From Phycisphaeraceae bacterium (GTDB taxonomy: Bacteria > Planctomycetota > Phycisphaerae > Phycisphaerales > UBA1924): a stretch of 64,000 nucleotides of DNA. The first letter of the stretch is position 1. Every line of letters starts with the position of its first letter. This document shows positions 45,805 to 54,621 of the stretch, piece by piece. The notes under the pieces were generated by a model. The model was not told where the DNA came from and did not search any database. It saw only the letters and a list, made by a program, of their open reading frames with translations. Location of the stretch: NCBI GenBank assembly GCA_019636675.1, contig JAHBXC010000002.1, positions 310,001 to 374,000 of the forward strand, read 5' to 3'. Both the position numbers and the translations under genes were made by a program.

Positions 45805-46047
45805 GCAAAACTTCGTGGGGGCGACTCCCTGTGGTGCAGGAAATGCAACAAGGCGGTCTGAGACTGTGAAACAGGGAAAGATGTTCCGGGCTCGCTGCGG
45901 CTACTGGTGGAGCTGAGGTTAGGAGACGGTGCGTCGGCCTCGTCGCTCACGAATGCGGCTTCCACAGGACGCCTCTGTCTGTGCGGGATGAACCCGATCG
46001 CGAAGCCCCGCGAATCCTGAGACGATGCGCGCGTCGTCCGGCGCCGA

Positions 46048-46053
46048 TACCAT
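46048..46053 (+). promoter_or_regulatory. Candidate -10 box directly before ppc (TACCAT)
   Basis: TACCAT ends seven bases before the ATG at 46061. It follows the same spacing as at three or four other genes in the window, but has A instead of G in front and no clear -35. Confidence 0.33.
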
Positions 46054-46060
46054 GCCGGGC

Positions 46061-48769
46061 ATGGACTCGCCGCTCGCACGCGATATCGCCTGGCTCCACG
46101 AGCGACTCGACGAGGTTGAGACCCCCGGGGTGCGCGAGTGTCTGGCGCGGACGCGGGAGGCGTCGGCGCGGATGCTGGCGTCGGGCGATCTCGACCCGTC
46201 GCTGGCGGGCATGGGGCTCGATGAGATCCACGCGGTTCTCAAGCACCTCACCATCCGTTTCCACCTGCGCAACAAGGCCGAGCAGCTCCAGATCGCGCGC
46301 ATCAACCGGCGCCGGGCGAGCGAGGAAGCCGGCGGGAACCCGCGCCCCGAATCGCTCAGGGAAGCCGTCGACGCGATCGCGCGAGAGGGGGTCGCGCTGG
46401 ACCGGCTGCTCGGCGCCATCGGGCGGCTCGACATCCGTCCCACGCTGACGGCCCATCCGACCGAGTCGCGCCGGCGCAGCGTCATGCAGAAGCAGTCGCG
46501 CATCGCTGATCTGCTGCGCATCAACGACGCTGCCGACGCGACCCCGGCGGAGCGTGCGAGGGCCGAGGGACGGGCGCGACAGACACTCTCGGTGCTTCTC
46601 GCGACCGACGAGGTGCGCGCGCAGCGTCTTGAGGTGATCGACGAGGTGCGCAACGGGCTGCACTACCTCTCCGGCACGATCTGGGACGCGGTCCCGGCGC
46701 TGTATCGGGATCTGGCGTCTTCGTTACGCGAACGATTCCCGCGTGAGACGGGCTCGCTGAGCGTCTGCGACCTTCCGTGCTTTCTCAGGTACAGGTCGTG
46801 GATCGGCGGCGATCGTGACGGGAACCCGAAGGTGACGGGTGAACTCACCCGTGCGGCGCTGACCGAGATGCGCGCGGCCGCGGTCGCGAAACACCTCGAG
46901 GGCCTCGAGGCGATCTATCAGGAGCTGAGCGTTTCGGATCGGCTCGCACCGATCGACCCGGCGCTCCTGGAATCGATCGAGCGCGACGCGCGAGAGCGGG
47001 CGCTCGATCCCGGTCTGGTGCGACACCTGCGCCACGAGCCGTTCCGCGTGAAGGTGCGCTCCATGCAGGCGAAGCTCTCCGACCCGGCCTACGCGGCGTC
47101 GAGTTTCGTCGAGGAGCTTCTCATACTGCGCCGCGCCGCGGCGCACGCGGGGCTGGCGGAGTTCGCGCAGGACGGGCCAATCGCCGACGCGATCGTCCGG
47201 GCGCGGGTCTTTGGCTTCCACCTCGCGGCCCTGGACATCCGTCAGCACAGCCGCGTGCACGAGGGCGTCGTGGGGGAGATGCTGCGGATCGCGGGCGTGG
47301 CGCGGGATTACGCGTCGATGCACGAGCGCGACCGTGTCGCGACGCTCCGCGCGGAACTCACAACATCTCGCCCGCTGTTATCGAAGCGTGCTGCGCTCTC
47401 GTCCGAGACCCGGGAGCTGCTCGACACGCTCGGTGTTGTCGCGGCGGCGGTGGAGCGCGAGCCCGAATCCGTTGGCTCGTACATCGTCAGCATGGCCCAC
47501 GAAGTCAGCGATATTCTCGAGGTGCTCGTGCTGCTCCGTGAGGTCGGGCTGTGGTCGATCGATGGGGGCGTGACCCGTTGCCCGATCGATGTCGCCCCGC
47601 TGTTCGAGACGGTCGACGACCTCGAGCGTGCCGGAGCGGTTCTTCGCGAGTTGTTCTCGGAGCCGGCGTATCGAGCGCATCTCGCGTCGAGAGACGGGTT
47701 CCAGGAGGTCATGCTCGGGTATTCGGACAGCAACAAGGACGGCGGGTACTGGGCGGCGAACTGGCGCCTGTATCGCGCGCAGGACGACCTCGCGCGCGTG
47801 TGCCGCGACGCCGGGGTGTCGTTCCGGTTCTTCCACGGCAGGGGTGGCACGGTCGCACGAGGGGGCGGGCGCGCCCACCGGGCGATCCTGTCGAGCCCGC
47901 GTGCCAGCCGCAACGGGAGGATCAGGTTTACGGAGCAGGGCGAGGTCATCTCGTTCCGGTACGCGATGCCCGAGCTGGCGCACCGTCACCTTGAGCAGAT
48001 CGTCAACGCGATGCTGCGCAGCGTCGACGCCGGCGCGCCGGAATCATCCGGGCCGGACGGGTTTCACGACGTGATGGATTCGGTGGCGCAGCGGTCCCGG
48101 TCGGTGTACCGCGGGCTGATCGACGATCCGGGGTTCTGGGGCTGGTTCGTGGGGCGTTCGCCGGTGCTGCACATCGGTGATCTCCCGATCGCCTCTCGCC
48201 CCGTGCTGCGATCGGGGCGCGAGGTGCGGTTCGAGAACCTGCGCGCGATCCCCTGGGTGTTCGCGTGGACGCAGATGCGGTACAACGCGCCGGGCTGGTA
48301 CGGCGTGGGCGAAGCGTTCGAGCGAGAGGTGATGGCGGACGGCTCGCGCGTCGAGGCGTGCCGGGCGGCCTATCGGGAGGGCGGGTTCTTCAGGGCGTTC
48401 ATCGATAATGCGCAGCAGGAGATGGCGCGGGCGCGTCTGCCGGTGGCGCGCTGGTACGCCTGGGAAGAGGGGCGGGCGTTCCACGATCGGCTCGCGCGCG
48501 AGTACGCGCTGGCGGAGCGGGCGATCCTGGCGATCACGGGGCAGCGGGCGCTGCTCGACAACAACCCGGTCATCCAGCGGTCGATCCACGAGCGGAACCC
48601 AGACACCGACGCGATCAACGCGCTGCAGGTCGAGTTGCTTCGTCGCTGGAGGGAGTCGCCGGGCGCCATGGGCGCCACGCGGGACGCGGGGGACGACGGG
48701 GCCAGGCTGCGGCGGCTGATCCTGCTGAGCGTGAACGCGCTGGCCGCGGCGATGCAGAGCACGGGCTGA
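46061..48769 (+). CDS. ppc: Phosphoenolpyruvate carboxylase
   Basis: Enzyme of 902 residues that adds bicarbonate to phosphoenolpyruvate to form oxaloacetate, replenishing the citric acid cycle. Both active-site signatures are present: LTAHPTE with His132, and GYSDSNKDGG beginning at residue 553. The glycine-rich RFFHGRGGTVARGGG loop and a C terminus ending in QSTG also fit. The ATG at 46061 is preferred because a -10-like box lies directly before it and it matches the usual N terminus; an in-frame ATG at 46025 would add 12 residues. The product links to the aspartate and fumarate genes elsewhere in the window, but there is no operon with them. Confidence 0.96.
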   Translation: MDSPLARDIAWLHERLDEVETPGVRECLARTREASARMLASGDLDPSLAGMGLDEIHAVLKHLTIRFHLRNKAEQLQIARINRRRASEEAGGNPRPESLREAVDAIAREGVALDRLLGAIGRLDIRPTLTAHPTESRRRSVMQKQSRIADLLRINDAADATPAERARAEGRARQTLSVLLATDEVRAQRLEVIDEVRNGLHYLSGTIWDAVPALYRDLASSLRERFPRETGSLSVCDLPCFLRYRSWIGGDRDGNPKVTGELTRAALTEMRAAAVAKHLEGLEAIYQELSVSDRLAPIDPALLESIERDARERALDPGLVRHLRHEPFRVKVRSMQAKLSDPAYAASSFVEELLILRRAAAHAGLAEFAQDGPIADAIVRARVFGFHLAALDIRQHSRVHEGVVGEMLRIAGVARDYASMHERDRVATLRAELTTSRPLLSKRAALSSETRELLDTLGVVAAAVEREPESVGSYIVSMAHEVSDILEVLVLLREVGLWSIDGGVTRCPIDVAPLFETVDDLERAGAVLRELFSEPAYRAHLASRDGFQEVMLGYSDSNKDGGYWAANWRLYRAQDDLARVCRDAGVSFRFFHGRGGTVARGGGRAHRAILSSPRASRNGRIRFTEQGEVISFRYAMPELAHRHLEQIVNAMLRSVDAGAPESSGPDGFHDVMDSVAQRSRSVYRGLIDDPGFWGWFVGRSPVLHIGDLPIASRPVLRSGREVRFENLRAIPWVFAWTQMRYNAPGWYGVGEAFEREVMADGSRVEACRAAYREGGFFRAFIDNAQQEMARARLPVARWYAWEEGRAFHDRLAREYALAERAILAITGQRALLDNNPVIQRSIHERNPDTDAINALQVELLRRWRESPGAMGATRDAGDDGARLRRLILLSVNALAAAMQSTG

Positions 48770-48932
48770 GCGTCCAGCCGAGGGCCGGGGGCGTTCCGGG
48801 GTCGGCGCAAGGCCTTGGGGGGCATCCGGTTCTCGATGCTCCCGGGGGGATCGGACCGATACACGGGGAGGTCACCCAAGGTCTGCGCTCAGCGTGGACC
48901 GGAGTTCACACTCACGGAACGGATCCCGACGC

Positions 48933-51629
48933 ATGCGCACGCGCTCTCTTTCGGTTTCGCATCTCGCGCTCGCGGTCGCCGCGGGTTCGGCGCTCTCGCT
49001 TTCGGCGTGTGTCTCGGTCTCGAAGCGGACGGCGCGGTCGACCTCCCTGGAAGAGGCGCGGGTGAGCTCCGGGGTGGTGGTTGACGAGAAGGACTCGGAA
49101 CAGCTGTCGATCGCGATCGCGCAGATCGAGCGCCAGCGCCAGCACGAGGCGCAGGTCCGCGCGTCGCTGGCGCGGCGCACGCCGACCGTCGTGGTGGAGA
49201 CGGCCTCTCCGGGGGTGTTCGGGCAGCCCTCGGAAGCGGAGATGCTCGAGCGTCACCCCTCGCTGCCGGAAGGGTCGGGCAAGGCGGTGTCGGTCGGGCG
49301 TCTGAGCGACACGGAGGTCATCGAGCTGCTCGAGACGGTCGCGATGAAATATCAGGTGGAGCTGGGGTACTCGCCCGCGGCCTCGACGCTGGCGGACTTC
49401 CTGCCCCCGGGCGACAGGTCGGACCTGACGATCGTGCTGGCGCGGAACTCCGAGCAGGGGCTGCGACTGGTGCGCCTGAGTCACCGGAGGTATCTCTCGC
49501 AGGCCGGGCAGCTCGTGGCGCACGCGATCGTGATCGGGCCGCACGGCGTCGCGGCCAACGCGGACGTGGAGCGTGCGGAGCCGTGGACGAGCGAAGCGGT
49601 CGCGACAGCGCTGGAGATGCGATCGCGACTGACGCTGCCGGACCTCGAGGCGCAGATCGTGCAACTGAGCTATGTCGACGCTGCGTCGGCGATGAAGGCG
49701 CTGCGGAACCTGGGCGTTCAGGTGGTGGGCGAGAACGACATCATCAGGAACGAGGTGGACTTCGCGCGACTGCCGATCGTGACGATGATGCCGGCGCCGC
49801 AGGGCGAGGCGATGACGCTGATCGGCGCGAACGAGGCGCGGGTCGCCAACGCGAGCGGGATGTTCACCTTCCCGACCACGACGAACCGGATGGAGACAGA
49901 GACGGTTTCGGGGCGCTCGTCGCAGCTCCTGGTGATGTTCCACCCGGCGCACCCGGAGCAGCACAGCCGGGTGCTGCGTCTGCTGTCGGATCTGATCGAC
50001 GTTCCGGCGCGCCAGGTGTTCATCGAGGGCATGGTGATCGAGATCGGCGACGAGGGTCTGAAGGAGCTCGGAGTCGAGTGGCAGTTCCAGGACGGTTCGC
50101 TGCAGCTGCTGCTCGGATCGCTGGATCCTTCTCGCGCGGTCTCGACGCTTGTGGGGAGCGTTGACAGCGAGTTGAGTCTGCCGACCGAGTGGCTGGTCCG
50201 TCTTCGCGCGCTCGTGACGCAGCGGAAGGCGGAGATCCTGTCGCGCCCCAGCGTGGTCACGCTGGACAACAGGCAGGCGACGATCCGCGTGGGGACTGAC
50301 ATCCCGGTCGCGACGAGCCAGGAGGGCTTGAGCGGGAACGCGTCGAAGATCTCGTTCGACTTCCGGTACATCCCAACCGGGATTCTGCTGAACGTCCGGC
50401 CGCGCATCGACGCGGAGAGCAACGAGATCAGTCTGCAGATCGATACGACGGTGTCGGCGCCGATCCCCGGGCAGGATCTCGAGCTTCGCGGCGAGGATGG
50501 GCGCGTGCTCGCGTCGGCCCCGACCATCGCGAGCCGGCGGGTGCAGACCTACGCGAGGATCCCGAACAACACGCCTCTGATCATCGGCGGGCTGGTGAGC
50601 CGCCAGGACAGCTACATCTCGCAGAAGGTGCCCCTGCTGGGGGACCTTCCGCTGCTGGGGCCGCTGTTTCAGTCGCAGCGATGGGAGGAGTCGAAGCGCG
50701 AGGTGATCATCGTGCTGACGCCCTACGTGCTGCCCGAGACGACACGCCTCGGGCGCATGAACCCCCGGTCGGAGGGCACCTTCGATATCTCCGGCTTTAC
50801 CCTGCATCGCGACGTGCACCGCCTTCGCGAGGCGGAGGTGTTCGACCTGAGTTTCCTGACGACCAACGCGCGTCTGCTCGCGGCGAGGAGGCAGGTGAAC
50901 GACCTCGTGCGGTCGAACTTCCGCTTCGCGGCGGTGCACCCGTTCAGCGACTTCACCGGGGAGCGGATGCCGGGCGAGCACATCCTGGTCGAGCGGATGA
51001 TGTACGAGGTCATCAAGAATCTGGAGCTGACCGAACCCGTCGACGCGGAGCGGATCATCCTGTTCGGCGAGGACTCGAACGCCGGGTACAGGGTGCGGTT
51101 CCTGCGCAGCGTGCTGGCGGAGCATGGCGGGGGCGCCGACATGAACGAGTTCTTCACGAACAACCCGGGCAAGGCGCTGGCGATCCGGTATTTCTTTGAT
51201 CGTGAAGTGACTCGTCCCGGGAAGCTGGGGACGGAGCGGATCCCGGAGATCCAGGTGGTGGACTGCGCCGATCGCGCGGAGTGGGGGCGCCTGCTCTGGG
51301 ACATGAACCAGCCCGACGAGCAGGGCCGGGAGACGGCGACCGTGCTGCTGCACGGGCCGCAGGACCTGCTCCGGCTTCGCCGGGCGATCGTGCTCAAGCA
51401 GATGGCGATCCTGAACGGGGGGATCGGCTCCCAGCGTCTGAAGCACTTCCACGTCGGGACGATGCTGCAGCTGCCCGACATCAAGAGCGGGGAGGTGCAG
51501 GTGATCGATTCGGACGTCGCGAAGCACTTCTTCCAGACCGAGCACTACTACTCGGCGACGATCGAGCGGATCGAGTCTGCGCTGGGCGAGCTCGCCGAGG
51601 CGTTCCGGAACATCCGCCAGTCCCCCTGA
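48933..51629 (+). CDS. Secretin-family outer-membrane lipoprotein with extra C-terminal domain
   Basis: Protein of 898 residues related to GspD/PilQ secretins, which form outer-membrane pores. A lipoprotein signal ends in SLSAC (Cys26). N-domains occupy about residues 100-340, including the IVQLSYVDAASAMKALRNLG element. The secretin core (about 350-605) contains VFIEGMVIEIGDEGLKELGV and the signature VPLLGDLPLLGPLF starting at residue 566. After the core comes an extension of about 290 residues without a family I recognise. An upstream GTG at 48894 would add 13 residues but spoils the signal. No other type II or IV secretion genes are nearby; an ABC exporter follows after a terminator-like hairpin. 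Confidence 0.91.
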   Translation: MRTRSLSVSHLALAVAAGSALSLSACVSVSKRTARSTSLEEARVSSGVVVDEKDSEQLSIAIAQIERQRQHEAQVRASLARRTPTVVVETASPGVFGQPSEAEMLERHPSLPEGSGKAVSVGRLSDTEVIELLETVAMKYQVELGYSPAASTLADFLPPGDRSDLTIVLARNSEQGLRLVRLSHRRYLSQAGQLVAHAIVIGPHGVAANADVERAEPWTSEAVATALEMRSRLTLPDLEAQIVQLSYVDAASAMKALRNLGVQVVGENDIIRNEVDFARLPIVTMMPAPQGEAMTLIGANEARVANASGMFTFPTTTNRMETETVSGRSSQLLVMFHPAHPEQHSRVLRLLSDLIDVPARQVFIEGMVIEIGDEGLKELGVEWQFQDGSLQLLLGSLDPSRAVSTLVGSVDSELSLPTEWLVRLRALVTQRKAEILSRPSVVTLDNRQATIRVGTDIPVATSQEGLSGNASKISFDFRYIPTGILLNVRPRIDAESNEISLQIDTTVSAPIPGQDLELRGEDGRVLASAPTIASRRVQTYARIPNNTPLIIGGLVSRQDSYISQKVPLLGDLPLLGPLFQSQRWEESKREVIIVLTPYVLPETTRLGRMNPRSEGTFDISGFTLHRDVHRLREAEVFDLSFLTTNARLLAARRQVNDLVRSNFRFAAVHPFSDFTGERMPGEHILVERMMYEVIKNLELTEPVDAERIILFGEDSNAGYRVRFLRSVLAEHGGGADMNEFFTNNPGKALAIRYFFDREVTRPGKLGTERIPEIQVVDCADRAEWGRLLWDMNQPDEQGRETATVLLHGPQDLLRLRRAIVLKQMAILNGGIGSQRLKHFHVGTMLQLPDIKSGEVQVIDSDVAKHFFQTEHYYSATIERIESALGELAEAFRNIRQSP

Positions 51630-51630
51630 G

Positions 51631-51660
51631 GCCGCGCCGCGCGGCGTCACGCGGTTTTTT
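51631..51660 (+). terminator. Terminator-like hairpin after the secretin gene
   Basis: Several overlapping GC stems can form (GCCGCG/CGCGGC, or CCGCG with CGCGG just before the T-run), followed by six T. It starts one base after the stop codon. Confidence 0.58.
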
Positions 51661-51684
51661 GCTCGGCTCCCCGGCCCCGATCTG

Positions 51685-51691
51685 GTACGCT
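51685..51691 (+). promoter_or_regulatory. Candidate -10 box directly before the ABC transporter gene (GTACGCT)
   Basis: TACGCT ends seven bases before the GTG at 51699. It is identical to the -10 candidate at 13226, and likewise preceded by GG. No clear -35 box at normal spacing. Confidence 0.42.
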
Positions 51692-51698
51692 GATCGCA

Positions 51699-53459
51699 GT
51701 GCGCCCCGTGCTCTCATCCAGCCCTCCCGGGCGGGCCGTCGATGCGGCTGAGAACCAGCCCCGGATCGACAGGGTGTCGCTGCGCCGATACACCGGGAAG
51801 ATCTCGGCGGTGGTGCTGCTGCTGGCGTGTCTGACGGCGGTCAACATGGCCGTGCCGTACGCGCTCAAGCTGATCGTGGACAGGGTGCTGCCCGGGCAGG
51901 ACCGCGAGCCGGAGTGGTCGCTGATCTGGTGGATTCTGGGCGGGCTTGCGGTCGCCTATCTGCTGCGCAACGCGCTGTTCTTCTGGAGCCGGATGCTCAG
52001 CGTGAAGATCGCCGAGAACCTCGCGTTCGGGCTGCGCAGCGAGTTGTTCGTGCACTTGCAGGGTCTCAAGATCGACTGCGGCGGCGCGGAGCACGCCGGC
52101 AAGCTCTCGTCGCGCGTGATGGACGACACGAGCCGGCTGCAGCAGTTCATCCAGGAGCATCTGCCGAAGATGCTCTTCAACGGGATCAGCTTCGTGGTGC
52201 TGCTCTCGGTGATTTTCATGGTGAACTGGCGGCTCGCGGTGGCGACGGTGTTGCTGCTTCCGCTGCACTTCCTGACGTTCCGGACGTTCAACTCGCCTCT
52301 GCGCCACACCTACGCGATCGCGCAGGACCACTTCGCCGAAGCGCAGGGCGCGCTGGTCGAGCGGCTGATGGGCATGGAGGTCGTGAAGGGCTTCACGGCG
52401 GAGCATCGCGAGAAGCGGATGTTCGACTCGTCGATCTCGGCGATCAGGCGCGCGTTCATCCGTTCGCAATATCTCCACGTGGGGCAGAAGGTCGTCGCGG
52501 ACCTGCTCATCGGCGCAGGGACGATCGTGCTGCTCGGTTTCGGCGCGTGGCAGGTGGTCTCGGGCGTGATGACCACGGGCGAGTTCTTCATGTTCCTCGG
52601 GTACGCGATGATGCTCTACCCAACGGTGCTCGACGGGCTCAGCAGCGCGAGCCACATGGCGCGCGCCCGCGCGAGCGCGGACAGGATCAACGAGGTGCTC
52701 GCGGCGAGGACCGACGAGGAGGAGCTCCTCGCGGCGGAGGACGGACGCCCGCCCATCGTCGGCAGGATCGTCTTCGACCGCGTCGGGTTCGCGTACCCGG
52801 ATCAGGAGCAGACCGTCAAGGACATCTCCTTCACGATCGAGCCGGGGGAGCGCGTCGCGATCGTTGGGCCCAGCGGCGTGGGGAAGACCACGCTGGCGAA
52901 CCTCATCCCGAGGTTCCACGACCCGACAGCCGGAACCGTGTTCATCGACGGCAGGCCGACGACCGACTGGCCGCTCGGGCAGCTGCGCGCCGGGATCGGC
53001 GTCGCGTTCCAGGAGGTCTTCCTGTTCAACTGCTCGATCTGGGAGAATGTTCTGTACGGGCGCACCGACTCGACGGTCTACGAGGTGATCGACGCGTGCA
53101 AGGTGACGGGCGCGCACGACTTCATCGAGAAGCTCCCGGTGGGGTACGCGTCGACCCCCGGCGCGATGGGCGGGCGGTTCTCGCGGGGCGAGCGCCAGCG
53201 GATCTCGCTGGCGCGCGCGATTCTGAAGTCGCCGCGCATCCTCATCATGGACGAGGCGACCTCGTCGCTGGACCCGGCGGCGGGGGTCCAGGTGATCAGG
53301 TCGGTGTTCGAGGCGTTGCCCGACTCGACGATCGTGGTCATCACGCACGACCCGGCGATCTGGCGGCTGGCCGATCGCGTCATCGAGATCACCCCGACGG
53401 GGGTCGAGTTCCGGGCGAACCCGGCGCGGGTCGGCGCCGGCGCGCTCGAGGACGCCTGA
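51699..53459 (+). CDS. ABC transporter, fused permease and ATPase (MsbA-like)
   Basis: Half-transporter of 586 residues working as a dimer. Six helices occupy about residues 30-325, then the ATPase domain. Walker A is GPSGVGKTT with Lys396, the Q-loop is in VAFQEVFLF, and Walker B is ILIMDEATSSLD with Asp518-Glu519. The signature motif reads FSRGE at residues 494-498 instead of LSGGQ, keeping the serine and the second glycine. The H-loop VITHDP is present. It belongs to the lipid/peptide exporter group, but the substrate is unknown. The start is a GTG right after a -10-like box. A link with the preceding secretin is possible only through position. Confidence 0.94.
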   Translation: MRPVLSSSPPGRAVDAAENQPRIDRVSLRRYTGKISAVVLLLACLTAVNMAVPYALKLIVDRVLPGQDREPEWSLIWWILGGLAVAYLLRNALFFWSRMLSVKIAENLAFGLRSELFVHLQGLKIDCGGAEHAGKLSSRVMDDTSRLQQFIQEHLPKMLFNGISFVVLLSVIFMVNWRLAVATVLLLPLHFLTFRTFNSPLRHTYAIAQDHFAEAQGALVERLMGMEVVKGFTAEHREKRMFDSSISAIRRAFIRSQYLHVGQKVVADLLIGAGTIVLLGFGAWQVVSGVMTTGEFFMFLGYAMMLYPTVLDGLSSASHMARARASADRINEVLAARTDEEELLAAEDGRPPIVGRIVFDRVGFAYPDQEQTVKDISFTIEPGERVAIVGPSGVGKTTLANLIPRFHDPTAGTVFIDGRPTTDWPLGQLRAGIGVAFQEVFLFNCSIWENVLYGRTDSTVYEVIDACKVTGAHDFIEKLPVGYASTPGAMGGRFSRGERQRISLARAILKSPRILIMDEATSSLDPAAGVQVIRSVFEALPDSTIVVITHDPAIWRLADRVIEITPTGVEFRANPARVGAGALEDA

Positions 53460-53526
53460 CGCGCAGCCGTTCCCGGGAAATCACTGGTTCCGGGGCTCTG
53501 GGGAGTAGGTTGGCGCCTTGTTTGGG

Positions 53527-53554
53527 TTGTCGATCCGGGCAATGTTTGTATCTT
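53527..53554 (+). promoter_or_regulatory. Candidate promoter of the PEP-CTERM-like propeller gene
   Basis: TTGTCG and TATCTT are spaced by 16 bases in a locally AT-richer stretch. The leader would be about 67 bases and ends with a strong GGGAGGAAA ribosome site. Confidence 0.42.
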
Positions 53555-53627
53555 GGACGCGGGGCCGGGCTTGGGAGCGTCCCCAGCCCGGTTGTTTCTG
53601 AACGAAAACGGTAAGGGAGGAAAGAAC

Positions 53628-54518
53628 ATGTCTCGACTTCTCGCAGCGGCGGTCACGCTCGCGTTCTGCGCCCATGGCGCCGCGAACGCGCAGTACGTCA
53701 TGATGGCCGACTCGACGAACAACCGCATGGTGTTGTTCAACCCGTTCGACGGCTCGCTGGTCAACTCCAACTACTTCGGGCTCGCGGGCGGCACGCCGGT
53801 CCACGCGCTCCAGGTCAACAACGAGATCTGGGTCTCTGAGCAGGTCGGCGATCGGATCGCTCGCTTCGACCTGTTCGGCAACTCGCTCGGCGCGATCACG
53901 GGCGGGCTCGACAACATCCGCGGCATGGGGTTGGTGAACAACACGGTCTATGTGACCAACGCCGGGACGGCCAACGGCGCCCCGGGCGCCGCGGTCGTGA
54001 TGTTCGATACGGCAGGGAACAACATGGGCTCGTTCTCGACGGTCGGCACGGCGCCCAGCCCGTTCGGCGTCCTCGCGTACCGCGGCGACATCCTCGTGTC
54101 GTCGAGCAGCGCGAACGACGACATCCATCAGTATTCTCTGACGGGCGTGTCGCTCGGGACCTTCCACAACACCGCGAACCTCAACTTCGCCGAGCAGATG
54201 GCCTACGCCACCAACGGGGACATCCTCGTCGCCGGGTTCTCGTCGAACAACATCGTGCGCCTCGACGCCAACGACGGCAGTCTCCTCGGCTCGTTCACGG
54301 CGTCCGGCGCGCGCGGCGTCTACCAGCTCGGCAACGGCAACATCATGTGGACCAGCGGAACCGGGGCGTTCGTGTTCGATGTGAACACCGGCGGAAACAC
54401 GCTTATCTACTCTGGCGGCGGTCGCTATCTCGACTTCCTGGCCATCCCGACGCCCGGCGCCGCCGCGGTGATGGGCCTCGCCGGCGTCGCGTTCGGCGCT
54501 CGTCGTCGTCGCGACTGA
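53628..54518 (+). CDS. Exported NHL/propeller-like protein with PEP-CTERM-like tail
   Basis: Exported protein of 296 residues. The signal peptide is 21-22 residues (cleavage near ANA-Q). The mature part has repeats of about 45 residues with phrases such as NNRMVLFNPFDGSLV, GDRIARFDLFGNSLG and NNIVRLDANDGSLLG, as in NHL or lactonase-type beta-propellers. The C terminus has IPTPG, a helix rich in Ala and Gly, and a final RRRRD, the PEP-CTERM-like sorting form with a single acidic residue at the end. The ATG has the best ribosome site of the window. A strong hairpin follows the gene, so it is probably monocistronic and well expressed. Confidence 0.9.
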   Translation: MSRLLAAAVTLAFCAHGAANAQYVMMADSTNNRMVLFNPFDGSLVNSNYFGLAGGTPVHALQVNNEIWVSEQVGDRIARFDLFGNSLGAITGGLDNIRGMGLVNNTVYVTNAGTANGAPGAAVVMFDTAGNNMGSFSTVGTAPSPFGVLAYRGDILVSSSSANDDIHQYSLTGVSLGTFHNTANLNFAEQMAYATNGDILVAGFSSNNIVRLDANDGSLLGSFTASGARGVYQLGNGNIMWTSGTGAFVFDVNTGGNTLIYSGGGRYLDFLAIPTPGAAAVMGLAGVAFGARRRRD

Positions 54519-54544
54519 TCGATCTCTGAGAATCACCAAACGAC

Positions 54545-54578
54545 AACGCCGGGCTCGCGGGCCCGGCGTTGTTCTTTT
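54545..54578 (+). terminator. Terminator after the PEP-CTERM-like propeller gene
   Basis: A ten-base-pair stem AACGCCGGGC/GCCCGGCGTT with a six-base loop is followed by GTTCTTTT. It lies between convergent genes and could also slow transcripts from the minus strand. Confidence 0.78.
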
Positions 54579-54621
54579 CGGATGTGCTTCGGCGCGAGTG
54601 GTCGGGCGTGCGCGCTGCGTG

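Larger units (their letters stand above)
45679..46060 (+). other. Intergenic region of 382 bases between divergent genes
   Basis: Separates the minus-strand solenoid gene and plus-strand ppc. It holds one promoter candidate for each direction (45776-45804 minus, 46048-46053 plus). Its centre is less GC-rich (around CACAAGCAAAACTTCG) and no reading frame with coding character or RNA gene is seen. Confidence 0.6.

Noticed and set aside
46025..46060. Upstream ATG for ppc adding 12 residues
   Set aside because: The added part contains the -10-like TACCAT box and lacks a ribosome site; the ATG at 46061 fits the family N terminus.
48912..51650. A 912-codon open frame on the minus strand opposite the secretin gene
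   Set aside because: It mirrors the real gene almost end to end, has Arg/His/Leu/Gln-rich noise composition and no motif or ribosome site.
51714..53348. A 544-codon open frame on the minus strand opposite the ABC transporter
   Set aside because: Its composition is Arg/His/Gln-rich noise, while the plus strand has all ABC ATPase motifs.
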